A DNA stretch of 64,000 bases from positions 558,001-622,000 of the forward strand of contig NZ_QTKX01000003.1 in the NCBI RefSeq assembly GCF_018424685.1. The letters are read 5' to 3'. Made by a program: the position numbers and the translations under genes. The notes below the pieces were generated by a model. That model was not told the DNA's origin and searched no databases. It worked only from the letters and a program-made list of their open reading frames with translations. The stretch is from Mesobacillus boroniphilus (GTDB lineage Bacteria > Bacillota > Bacilli > Bacillales > Cytobacillaceae). Positions 24,541-32,651 of the stretch are shown here, in pieces; position 1 is the first letter of the stretch, and every line of letters starts with the position of its first letter.

Positions 24541-25845
24541 TTGTTGAAAAAGATAGTTTTACGAATAAGGGAAAGTATGTGGCTGAGACCAGGTATTTAT
24601 AGTGTACTGGCATTCCTGCTGGCATTGGCTGTGATTTATGTCGATCATAATGAGCTCGCTCAGGGAACAGTCCCTTCGTTTCTGCTGACGAATGTTGAGT
24701 TGGCGCAAACGATATTAGGTTCGATTTCTGGAGCACTGCTGACAATGACGACGATCACTTTTTCTACGATCATGGTCGTGCTGACTACATATTCATCTCA
24801 ATTTTCACCGAGGACGCTAAGTAACTTCGTCGAGGATCCTGTGACGATGCGGGTGCTCGGAATCTTCATGGGCGGCTTTGTCTACTCGATCCTGTCGCTG
24901 CTGTTCATGAGTGAAACGTGGTATGAGAGTCAGGTGATCTCAGCTACGGTTGGAGTTATCATTGCGTTCATCTGCCTCGCATTCTTCGGCTATTTTATTC
25001 ATAATGTCGCAACCTCAGTCCAGGTCAGCACGCTGATTCGGGAAATCACTGAGGGTGCTTTAAAGGTCATTAAAAGGCAGGAGGATACACTGGAAAGTGA
25101 CTACACAAACGTGATAGATGACAGAAAAGATGCAGGATTCACCTATGAATTTGTCCGGGATGTAAAATGCAGAGGATTCGGTTATGTCCAGCTGACAGAC
25201 TATCAGGGACTATTAAAATATGCATCACAAAACGCACTTGGGGTTGAAGCGAATTTTTTGAATGGTGATTTTCTGACAGAGGACAGCATTGCCTTCAGAG
25301 TCCACCATAGTGGCAAGATTGATAAGGATATCGATGCCGTCATGAATCAATATTTAAAGCTGGGTAAAGAGCGGTCATCGATCCAGGATCCTGAATTTGC
25401 GCTTCAGAAGATTGTGGAGGTTGCCTTGAGGGCCATCTCACCAGGCATTAATGACCCGAATACCGCAAGAGTCTGCATTTCCTATTTAGGCATGGCCTTG
25501 TCTCATTTATGCCGAATCCGTTCGAACGGACGGTATATAGCCTATTATGATGAAGAGATGCAGCCAAGGATTATAGGGAAACAAAAGCGGACGATGGATA
25601 TCTTATATTTATCCTTTTATCAAATTATCCATTATGGGAGTCAAGATTTTTCCATTCTTACTGCCCTCATCGACGCTTTTCTGTTGATTGGAAAAACAGC
25701 CGACGATTCCTTGAAGAAAAGCATATGGGAGCTGTATATTTACAGTATGGAAAAGTTCGATTCAAACGAGTTGAAGGAGCTTGACCAAATCTATTTGAAC
25801 GAGAAAAAGAGAGAACTATCAACGGTGCTGGGGATCGCTCTTTAA
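24541..25845 (+). CDS. DUF2254 membrane protein
   Basis: The protein has 434 residues and starts with TTG, about 10 bases from AAGGGG. Four membrane segments are found in the first 180 residues (about 15-33, 55-85, 107-125 and 138-157), with the conserved SISGALLTMTTITFSTIMVVLTTYSSQFSPRTL part of DUF2254 (given here as a location, residues 60-92). A long soluble C-terminal domain has RDVKCRGFGYVQLTDY and AISPGINDPNTARVCI. DUF2254 proteins are poorly understood; a mechanosensitive or ion-conducting role has been discussed but is unproven. Confidence 0.8.
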   Translation: MLKKIVLRIRESMWLRPGIYSVLAFLLALAVIYVDHNELAQGTVPSFLLTNVELAQTILGSISGALLTMTTITFSTIMVVLTTYSSQFSPRTLSNFVEDPVTMRVLGIFMGGFVYSILSLLFMSETWYESQVISATVGVIIAFICLAFFGYFIHNVATSVQVSTLIREITEGALKVIKRQEDTLESDYTNVIDDRKDAGFTYEFVRDVKCRGFGYVQLTDYQGLLKYASQNALGVEANFLNGDFLTEDSIAFRVHHSGKIDKDIDAVMNQYLKLGKERSSIQDPEFALQKIVEVALRAISPGINDPNTARVCISYLGMALSHLCRIRSNGRYIAYYDEEMQPRIIGKQKRTMDILYLSFYQIIHYGSQDFSILTALIDAFLLIGKTADDSLKKSIWELYIYSMEKFDSNELKELDQIYLNEKKRELSTVLGIAL

Positions 25846-26187
25846 TGTATCCCCATATTGTCAGGGTGAAAAATGACAAAATTCTTCAATTATCTGGGTC
25901 ATATGTAATATTTCATTGTGCCGGACCTAGTATTTTTGTTATGTTAATAATGGGGCTACTCCAGAATATTTAGATTTTAATAAAGGCTTTTTTCGAAAAC
26001 TTTTATACTTGCACTACTGATAGTAAAAACTGGCACCTGGGCTTTTACGAGTTTGAATGCAGTCCCAGTGAAAAGATCCCGGTACCTTTCAGTATGCGAA
26101 TGTAAAGATATGTTCGAAAAGCAACAATTAATATGAAAACAGCCTTTATATACAATCATGTAGCTTGGCACAGGGGGAAATGTCTGA
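25846..26187. other. intergenic stretch without recognised genes
   Basis: 342 bases between two co-oriented genes. I see AT-rich sequence and a CTGGG/CCCAG inverted pair around 26036-26070 but no convincing ORF, terminator or known RNA. It should hold the promoter of the GGDEF-EAL gene. Confidence 0.5.
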
Positions 26188-28428
26188 ATGGGCAATGACG
26201 GAAAGATACAAAAATACACCGGATTATCTATAGTTTTCTTTCTCCTGTTCGCGGAGCTGATTGATTGGTTGACTTCGTTTTATTTTTCCATAAGTAAAGA
26301 GGTTGGCTATTTGATAGATTTGGCCGTGTCCTTTGTTTTTATTGCATTGGTCTTCCGAGTATTCAAAGGGATGAAAAATACAGCAGAAGATCTACAGGAG
26401 CATAAAAAGAGGCTTAAAAGCATCTTTGACACTCTGGATGTCGCCATCTGGTCACATGACATGAAGACGGATACACTGCTGATTACATCTGGTATTGAAA
26501 AACTGTACGGACATTCGTCTGAAGAATTTTATCATGACAACACACTTTGGAAAAAAGTTATCCACCCTGAGGATCTGCCTATTTTAGCTGAAAGGGAAGC
26601 TGGATTTTCAAGAGGGGAAGCAGTTACCAGTATATATCGGATCATTCGTCCCGATGGAGAGGTGCGCTGGATTCAGGATCGAGGCATTCCTGTCATTGAT
26701 GAAAGCGGAAATTTCGTTGATTTTACCAGTGTCCTTTTCGATATTACCGATCGGCAGGAAAGTGAAGGACGATATCGCAGCCTTGTGGAAATGTCGCCCG
26801 ATTTGATTGCGGTGTACAGCAGAGGAAAGCTGGAATATATCAATGAAGCCGGCTGCAAGCTGTTTAAGGCGGAAAGACCGGCAGAGTTGATTGGACAGCC
26901 GATATCAAAGCTGATTCCCCCTGATGTACTGGCCCGTATAAAAAATCGCGAATTGACAATAGGTGAAGATTTTGAGGAAAAATTGTGGTTTGAATTTAAG
27001 GCAACACAGATAGACGGGCAAGAAATTGATGTAGAGATGTCCGCTATGCCGATTTTATATGAAGGAAGAATGGCTGAACAAATTGTAGGCCGTGATTTGA
27101 CTCAGCGTAAAAAGGCTGAAAAGACCATCAAATATATGGCCTATTATGATGTGCTTACTGGTCTGCCGAATCGGAACATGGTGAAGAAGCACCTGAATGC
27201 TTCGCTGGCAAACGGAAACGAGGAGATAGCCGTAATCTTCCTTGACCTCGACCGGTTCAAGATTATCAATGACACCAAAGGCCACCGTTTTGGCGACCTA
27301 TTATTAAAGGTTGTCGCCAGCAGGCTGAAAAATGCTGTCCAAGAGCAGGGACTTGTTTCTCGGCAGGGCGGTGATGAATTCATTATTGTACTTAAGGGGC
27401 TCGGTAAGGAACAAGTCATTGAAGTCGCAGATAGGATTCTTGATGAGTTTAATGAGGGGATTATCATCGAAGGCCAGGAGTTCTTCGTGACCCCAAGCAT
27501 TGGAATCAGCATGGCACCAGAAGACGGCCAGGATGAGGAAACACTGATCAAGCATGCAGATACGGCGATGTACCTGGCAAAGGATCGCGGGAAAAATAAT
27601 TACCAGTTTTACACTAATCAGCTGCACGGGCTTTCCTCCCGCAAAATGGAGCTGGAGAATGGCTTGAGGAAAGCGTTGGAGCAAAACCAGCTTATCCTTC
27701 ATTATCAGCCACAGGTAAATCTGAACACCGGGGAAATCATCGGAGTAGAGGCACTTGTACGCTGGATGCACCCGGAGAAAGGCATAATTTCACCAGCTGA
27801 ATTCATTCCACTTGCGGAGGAAACAGGGTTAATCGTCCCGCTTGGGAAATGGGTGCTGGAAAAGGCTGCTGCTCAAAACAAGGTATGGCAGGAGAAAGGC
27901 TATAGCCCTATACCGATTTCAGTGAACATTTCTGTGCGCCAGCTACAGGAAGACCGTTTCATTGATACAGTAAAACAGGTATTGATCGATACTCAGCTGC
28001 CACCGAAATATCTGGATTTTGAGATCACTGAGAGTGTCATGCAGAACAGCGAGAAAACAGCGATGATTCTTGATCAATTAAAAGAGCTTGGCGTAACCCT
28101 TGCGATTGACGATTTTGGTACCGGATATTCATCGTTAAGCTTACTGAAGCATTTGCCGATTGATAAAATCAAAATTGACAAATCTTTCGTCGACGATATC
28201 GTCCATCATGCCAATCAAGGAGCGATGGTCAAAACGATCATTGATATGGGACATAATCTGCAATTCAATGTCATTGCTGAAGGCATCGAGGACCAGGAAC
28301 AGGTCACATTTTTGCTCGAAAACGGTTGCTTGGTCGGACAAGGCTATCATTTCAGCAGACCGCTTTCAATGGAAGCAATGGAGGAATTGCTTAGCAAAAA
28401 TAAGAAACTTAAAGGCATTCTGCAGTAG
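26188..28428 (+). CDS. membrane-linked PAS-PAS-GGDEF-EAL c-di-GMP enzyme
   Basis: The protein has 746 residues. Two membrane segments (about 11-31 and 38-58) precede a PAS fold with a PAC tail (SIFDTLDVAIWSHDM to FDITDRQE), a second PAS (YRSLVEMSPDLIAVYS to GRDLTQRKKAE), a GGDEF domain (YYDVLTGLPNRNM, RQGGDEFIIV intact) and an EAL domain (HYQPQVNLNTGEIIGVEALVRW, FEITESVM, IDDFGTGYSSLSLL). Both catalytic signatures are intact, so it may synthesise and/or cleave c-di-GMP under PAS control. It could set the ligand level for the riboswitch at 3721. Single gene with its own terminator. Confidence 0.93.
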   Translation: MGNDGKIQKYTGLSIVFFLLFAELIDWLTSFYFSISKEVGYLIDLAVSFVFIALVFRVFKGMKNTAEDLQEHKKRLKSIFDTLDVAIWSHDMKTDTLLITSGIEKLYGHSSEEFYHDNTLWKKVIHPEDLPILAEREAGFSRGEAVTSIYRIIRPDGEVRWIQDRGIPVIDESGNFVDFTSVLFDITDRQESEGRYRSLVEMSPDLIAVYSRGKLEYINEAGCKLFKAERPAELIGQPISKLIPPDVLARIKNRELTIGEDFEEKLWFEFKATQIDGQEIDVEMSAMPILYEGRMAEQIVGRDLTQRKKAEKTIKYMAYYDVLTGLPNRNMVKKHLNASLANGNEEIAVIFLDLDRFKIINDTKGHRFGDLLLKVVASRLKNAVQEQGLVSRQGGDEFIIVLKGLGKEQVIEVADRILDEFNEGIIIEGQEFFVTPSIGISMAPEDGQDEETLIKHADTAMYLAKDRGKNNYQFYTNQLHGLSSRKMELENGLRKALEQNQLILHYQPQVNLNTGEIIGVEALVRWMHPEKGIISPAEFIPLAEETGLIVPLGKWVLEKAAAQNKVWQEKGYSPIPISVNISVRQLQEDRFIDTVKQVLIDTQLPPKYLDFEITESVMQNSEKTAMILDQLKELGVTLAIDDFGTGYSSLSLLKHLPIDKIKIDKSFVDDIVHHANQGAMVKTIIDMGHNLQFNVIAEGIEDQEQVTFLLENGCLVGQGYHFSRPLSMEAMEELLSKNKKLKGILQ

Positions 28429-28443
28429 CAGAATGTCTTTTTT
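28414..28443 (+). terminator. terminator overlapping the GGDEF-EAL stop codon
   Basis: GGCATTCTGC and GCAGAATGTC arms around AGTA (which includes the TAG stop), followed by six T. Confidence 0.85.
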
Positions 28444-28475
28444 GTAGACTGTATAACGAATCCGGATCTAGAGAG

Positions 28476-28964
28476 ATGCCATGGTTAAAAAAGGAGTGCC
28501 TGAAAATAAAAAGGTCAATAATGGCAACAGCTTTGGTTCTTGCTCTCTTTTTACCAGCAGCTGTGCAGGCTCAGGGTAATGCAAATTGTGATAAGCTGGA
28601 AAAGATATTTGATACAAGGGTTGAAACCGAAAAGGGAGTCTGCAAGGTGGAAATCGTAAGGGAAAGTATAAAACCGACGCATATGGGGAAAAAGCAATCT
28701 CCAGAAACGATGGAGCTAATCTTCTATTTTGGATTTGAAAAGGTAGACGGACAGGTTGCTGTCATGGGAGAGCTTGCGCTTCTGCAGGAAGAGGTAAATC
28801 CAGTCCTGGATGTATTGCGAAAAGGGAAGCTGGAAGTAACAGCTGTTCATAATCATATGCTGCATTAGGAACCGAGAATCATGTATGCCCATTTCCAGGG
28901 GATTGGCGATATGGAACAGCAGGCAAAAACGATTCGGGCAGCCATCGATAAAACGGGTAAATAA
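28476..28964 (+). pseudogene. DUF1259 family exported protein interrupted by an in-frame TAG
   Basis: A signal-peptide-like start (KIKRSIMATALVLALFLPAA to VQAQ) is followed by the DUF1259 domain: FEKVDGQVAVMGELALLQEEVNP and VTAVHNHML. Right after LH comes TAG (28866-28868), and the same frame continues with EPRIMYAHFQGIGDMEQQAKTIRAAID up to TAA at 28964. Related proteins have LDEEPR-like sequence here, so TAG stands where Glu is expected: a single GAG-to-TAG change. The product is probably truncated and inactive. The translation start is ambiguous (ATG at 28476 or codons after AAGGAG). Confidence 0.72.
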
Positions 28965-28965
28965 G

Positions 28966-29000
28966 AAAAAACAGCGGAATATATTTCGCTGTTTTTTTTC
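28966..29000 (+). terminator. terminator of the DUF1259 gene
   Basis: AAAAAACAGCG and CGCTGTTTTTTTT arms with an AT-rich loop; it follows the TAA at 28964, i.e. the full-length reading frame. Confidence 0.85.
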
Positions 29001-29089
29001 GAGCAAAACACAAATAATAACCAGGATGTTTAACGGTAGTCAGTTTAGGCTATTACACTTTCGTATACTAAAGAAGGAGGATCACATCA

Positions 29090-30214
29090 ATGAATGAAAA
29101 ATATAAAACATTATTTGATTCGTTTACATTCCAAAATGGAATTAATCTGAAGAATAGGCTCGTCATGGCGCCGATGACCAACTTTTCATCGAATGAGGAT
29201 GGAACTGTAACGGACGCAGAAGCAGAATATTACGCCCGCCGTTCAAAAGGCGTCAGCATGGTGGTAACTGCTTGTACATATGTAACCCGTAGTGGGAAAG
29301 GCTTTCATGGGGAATTTGGTGCGGATACGGATGAAATGATCCCAAGTCTTAGGAAGCTGGCATCTGCGATAAAAGCTGAAGGTGCTAAAGCGGTGCTGCA
29401 AATTTTCCATGGCGGCCGCGAGTGTCCTCCTGAGCTTGTACCAAACGGGGATATCGTCAGTGCGAGCGATGTTCAATCAGAGCGTAACAGCGCCAAAGCA
29501 CCGCGAGCATTGACTGGGGAAGAAGTGGAAGAGATCATTGCTGCGTTTGGCGAGACAACCCGCCGAGCGATTGAAGCAGGCTTTGATGGCGTAGAAATCC
29601 ATGGAGCCAACGGTTATTTGATTCAGCAATTCTTCTCACCTCATTCAAACAGACGTGAAGATAAATGGGGCGGTTCCCTGGAAAAAAGGATGGCATTCCC
29701 GCTTGCTGTTGTGGATGAGGTAAAGAGAGTAACCGCAATGCACGCAAAGGAACCGTTTATCGTCGGATACAGATTCTCACCGGAAGAACCTGAGGAGCCG
29801 GGAATTACGATGGCTGATACATTGGAACTGATTGAAACCCTGGCTGAAAAGGACCTTGACTACTTGCATGTATCTTTAAATGATTTCTGGTCAACGCCAA
29901 GAAGGGGTGTTGACGATGATCGTTCGAGGATGGAAATCATCCACGAGCGCGTCGGCGGCAAAGTTCCTGTCATCGGTGTCGGCTCACTTTATAGCGCAGA
30001 TGATGTTATCCAAGCCTTTGAAACAGGAGTCCCGTTGCTTGCATTAGGCCGTGAACTGATTATTGATCCAGATTGGGTCGAAAAAGTCGAAACAGGCCGT
30101 GAAAATGAAATCGAAACAAAGCTCGATACGGGTGCGCAGGCGCGACTTGTCGTTCCGGATCCATTATGGCAGGCAATCGTCAATACACCAGGCTGGTTTC
30201 CGGGAGTTCAATAG
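29090..30214 (+). CDS. old yellow enzyme family NADH:flavin oxidoreductase (YqiG-like)
   Basis: The protein has 374 residues; the ATG at 29090 is 9 bases from AAGGAGG. It is an FMN-binding OYE barrel: LKNRLVMAPMTNFSSNEDG near the N-terminus, VLQIFHGGRECPPE, FDGVEIHGANGYLIQQFFSPHSNRR (shown in part) with the HGAN substrate-binding pair, and VGSLYSADDVIQAFETGVPLLALGRELI. It reduces activated alkenes using NAD(P)H. It matches the B. subtilis YqiG subgroup in length and motifs. Single gene with a terminator. Confidence 0.92.
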   Translation: MNEKYKTLFDSFTFQNGINLKNRLVMAPMTNFSSNEDGTVTDAEAEYYARRSKGVSMVVTACTYVTRSGKGFHGEFGADTDEMIPSLRKLASAIKAEGAKAVLQIFHGGRECPPELVPNGDIVSASDVQSERNSAKAPRALTGEEVEEIIAAFGETTRRAIEAGFDGVEIHGANGYLIQQFFSPHSNRREDKWGGSLEKRMAFPLAVVDEVKRVTAMHAKEPFIVGYRFSPEEPEEPGITMADTLELIETLAEKDLDYLHVSLNDFWSTPRRGVDDDRSRMEIIHERVGGKVPVIGVGSLYSADDVIQAFETGVPLLALGRELIIDPDWVEKVETGRENEIETKLDTGAQARLVVPDPLWQAIVNTPGWFPGVQ

Positions 30215-30228
30215 TAAAGGTTGTCTTA

Positions 30229-30262
30229 AAAAGAACCGAAGCTGCTGCTTTGGTTCTTTTTA
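30229..30262 (+). terminator. terminator of the OYE gene
   Basis: AAAAGAACC and GGTTCTTTT arms around CGAAGCTGCTGCTTT, ending in a T-tract. Confidence 0.8.
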
Positions 30263-30298
30263 GCGTCCATTTTAATGGGAATTTCCTTAACAAAACTC

Positions 30299-30441
30299 TT
30301 TATTGGCGAAAACCCGAGACTTATTGGCGATATTTTAATTTTATTGGCGAAAATCTCATTATATTGGCGATAATTCAAGTTTATTGGTGAAGTTCACAAA
30401 TTTATTGGCGAACTGGAAATTACCCTCGGTTTTTTCCAGTT
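30299..30441 (+). repeat. periodic array A: six TTATTGGCGA units every 20-21 bp plus terminal hairpin
   Basis: The core TTGGCG (TTGGTG in one copy) occurs at 30303, 30324, 30344, 30364, 30384 and 30405, spacing 20-21 bases. The last unit runs into AACTGGAAA (30411-30419) paired with TTTCCAGTT (30433-30441) around a 13-base loop. It lies between the OYE terminator and the bcd promoter region. The same layout recurs at 33783, 39283 and 39445. Confidence 0.85.
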
Positions 30442-30508
30442 GATTTGCCATAGAAGTGTAAGATATATCACCGTAAGCAGCAGCTAAAGTCTTTATAATG
30501 AAAATATG

Positions 30509-30524
30509 TAAGGGCTTACATTTA
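30509..30524 (+). promoter_or_regulatory. palindromic operator candidate upstream of bcd
   Basis: ATGTAAG-GG-CTTACAT, a perfect 7-bp inverted repeat 7-10 bases after a TATAAT at 30497, i.e. at or just after the likely transcription start. It could bind a dimeric repressor of the bcd-ptb-buk operon. Confidence 0.5.
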
Positions 30525-30591
30525 TTTGTTGATCTGGAAACTACCTATACTGACGCAGCTTTGCCAGGTCCGATTACGGGAGGGGATGTTT

Positions 30592-31692
30592 GTGTTGCTT
30601 ACGGAAGAACAGAAAAAGGTGCTGGATATTTTTGAGGAAATGAAAAACCAGGGGCATGAACAGGTGATTTTCAACTATGACAAGGCAACTGGATTGAAGT
30701 CGATTGTCGCTATCCATGATACGACGCTCGGTCCGGCGCTTGGGGGATGCCGGATGTGGGATTATGAATCGACTGAAGACGCGTTGCGGGATGTTCTGCG
30801 ACTATCAAAAGGAATGACATATAAATGTGGCGTTTCAGGTGTGACCTATGGAGGAGGGAAAGCGGTCATCATCGGCGACCCTAAGTCAGAAAAATCGGAT
30901 GAATTGTTCCAGGCCTTTGGTTCATTTATCGAAACGTTAAAGGGGCGCTTTTACACTGGAACGGATGTCGGTACGTTCGGCATGGATTTTGTTTCCGCAT
31001 CAAAGCAAACTTCGTATCTCGTTGGCTTGCCTGAAGAATATGGCGGCAGCGGCAACTCGGCTGTTATCACGGCGTTCGGTGTGTGGAAAGCAATCAAGGC
31101 TACGGCAAAAGAGATTTTTGGTACAGATTCACTGATGGAGCGGAAAATTGCCGTTCAGGGACTTGGAAAAGTTGGCCGCTTTCTCGTTGGCCACCTTTAT
31201 GAAGAAGGAGCGAAGCTGATCGTCACCGATATTTTTGAAGAGAATGTAAAAGAAGTTAAGGAGCAATACCCGGATATCGAAACAGTTGAGCCTCTTGATA
31301 TATACAGCGTAGAATGCGACATTTTTTCACCAAATGCATTGGGCGCTGTTATCAATGACCTCACGATACCGAAACTCAAGTGCCTGGCTGTTGCTGGAGC
31401 AGCGAACAATGTGCTGGCTGAAGAACGACACGGCGACATGCTGCATCAGAAAGGCATCCTCTATGCACCGGACTACGTGGCAAATGCTGGCGGTTTGATC
31501 CAGGTAGCAGATGAACTCCATGAGTATAGCAAGGACCGGGCGTTCAAGAATGCAAGCCTGATTTATGACATTCTTGAAAAGATCTATAAAATCTCCAAAA
31601 CTCATGATATCCCAACGTATAAAGCCGCAAATATATTAGTAGAAGAGAAGATTGAAAAGATCAGCCGAATCCAGAGTATGTATACAGGTTAA
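30592..31692 (+). CDS. bcd: leucine dehydrogenase (branched-chain amino acid dehydrogenase)
   Basis: The protein has 366 residues from GTG at 30592, spaced from GGAGGGG; upstream in-frame ATGs lack a proper site. Features: GLKSIVAIHDTTLGPALGG (about 36-54), catalytic Lys in GMTYKCGVSGVTYGGGKAVI, and the Rossmann GxGxxG in VQGLGKVGRFLVGHL. It deaminates Leu, Ile and Val to branched 2-oxoacids with NAD+, feeding branched-chain fatty acid primers or energy metabolism. It is the first gene of bcd-ptb-buk. The GCRMW and CGVSG variants differ a little from B. subtilis. Confidence 0.93.
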   Translation: MLLTEEQKKVLDIFEEMKNQGHEQVIFNYDKATGLKSIVAIHDTTLGPALGGCRMWDYESTEDALRDVLRLSKGMTYKCGVSGVTYGGGKAVIIGDPKSEKSDELFQAFGSFIETLKGRFYTGTDVGTFGMDFVSASKQTSYLVGLPEEYGGSGNSAVITAFGVWKAIKATAKEIFGTDSLMERKIAVQGLGKVGRFLVGHLYEEGAKLIVTDIFEENVKEVKEQYPDIETVEPLDIYSVECDIFSPNALGAVINDLTIPKLKCLAVAGAANNVLAEERHGDMLHQKGILYAPDYVANAGGLIQVADELHEYSKDRAFKNASLIYDILEKIYKISKTHDIPTYKAANILVEEKIEKISRIQSMYTG

Positions 31693-31711
31693 GCAACAGG
31701 AGGTGAGAAGC

Positions 31712-32632
31712 ATGCGCTATAAAAGCTTTAATGAGGTGATCGTTGAAGCACAAAAAAGGCCGCCGGTTAAAATGAGCGTCGCCGCTGCACACGACAGGGA
31801 TGTGCTTGAAGCTGTGAAAGCGGCTGTGGATCTCGGAATCATTGAGCCATATCTAGTCGGAGATCCGCAAAAAATCTTTGAGCTGGCAAGGGAACTCGAC
31901 TTTTCTGTTGAGGAATATCCTGTTTATCCGGCCTATACGGAGAACGAAAATGCTTTTATTGCGGCCAAACTGGCAAGCGAAGCTCAAGTGCAGGTAATCA
32001 TGAAAGGCTTCGTGAATAGCACTCCATTTTTAAAAGGGGTGCTGCATAAGGAGCTTAACTTAAAAACTGGCCGAGTCATCAGCCATATCTCCGTGTTCGA
32101 CATCCCGGGGGCCGAACAGCTTATTAGTATGAGTGATGGCGGTATAAATATTGCGCCAGATTTTCAGCAGAAGAAGCAAATCGTCCTGAATGCGGTAGAG
32201 TTCCTGGACAGAATTGGAGTGGACCAGCCGCGGGTAGCGATTTTAGCAGCGAACGAACGAGTCAGCGAGAAGATGCCAGTGACCGTGGAAGCCGACCATT
32301 TGGCAATGGTAATTAAAAATGAATGGAGCCAGTCGCTGCTGATAGAAGGACCTCTTCCGTTGGATCTCGCAATCAGCAGGGAGTCTCTTCTGCATAAAGG
32401 ACTGGATAGCGAGCTTGATGGAGCAGCGGATTTACTCATTGTCCCAACAATAGAGGCAGGAAATTTCCTTGGCAAGGCGATTACTTATTTTGCAAAGGGG
32501 ACGATGGCGGGAATCGTGCTAGGAGCAAAAATACCGCTTGTCTTAAACTCCCGGTCAGATACTGCGGAGGCAAAATTGGCTTCGATTGCACTGGCCGTCG
32601 TTGCGGCATCCAATACAAAGGTCAGCGTGTGA
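31712..32632 (+). CDS. ptb: phosphate butyryltransferase
   Basis: The protein has 306 residues from the ATG at 31712 behind GGAGGTGAG. Phosphotransacetylase/butyryltransferase family features: MSVAAAHDRDVLEAVKAAVDLGI, VIMKGFVNSTPFLKGVL and ISHISVFDIPG. It converts branched acyl-CoA to acyl phosphate, the substrate of Buk, yielding ATP. It is 19 bases after bcd and 19 bases before buk. In B. subtilis the same trio is part of the longer bkd operon. Confidence 0.93.
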   Translation: MRYKSFNEVIVEAQKRPPVKMSVAAAHDRDVLEAVKAAVDLGIIEPYLVGDPQKIFELARELDFSVEEYPVYPAYTENENAFIAAKLASEAQVQVIMKGFVNSTPFLKGVLHKELNLKTGRVISHISVFDIPGAEQLISMSDGGINIAPDFQQKKQIVLNAVEFLDRIGVDQPRVAILAANERVSEKMPVTVEADHLAMVIKNEWSQSLLIEGPLPLDLAISRESLLHKGLDSELDGAADLLIVPTIEAGNFLGKAITYFAKGTMAGIVLGAKIPLVLNSRSDTAEAKLASIALAVVAASNTKVSV

Positions 32633-32651
32633 AAGATAGGAGAGAGGTATA

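Noticed and set aside
30526..30591. Longer N-terminus of leucine dehydrogenase from ATG 30526
   Set aside because: The extra residues do not resemble the family, and GGAGGGG lies within them, properly spaced from the GTG at 30592.
30450..30600. Sigma-54 promoter for bcd
   Set aside because: No TGGCAC-N5-TTGC pattern is present; TATAAT at 30497 is seen instead, though its -35 is poor.
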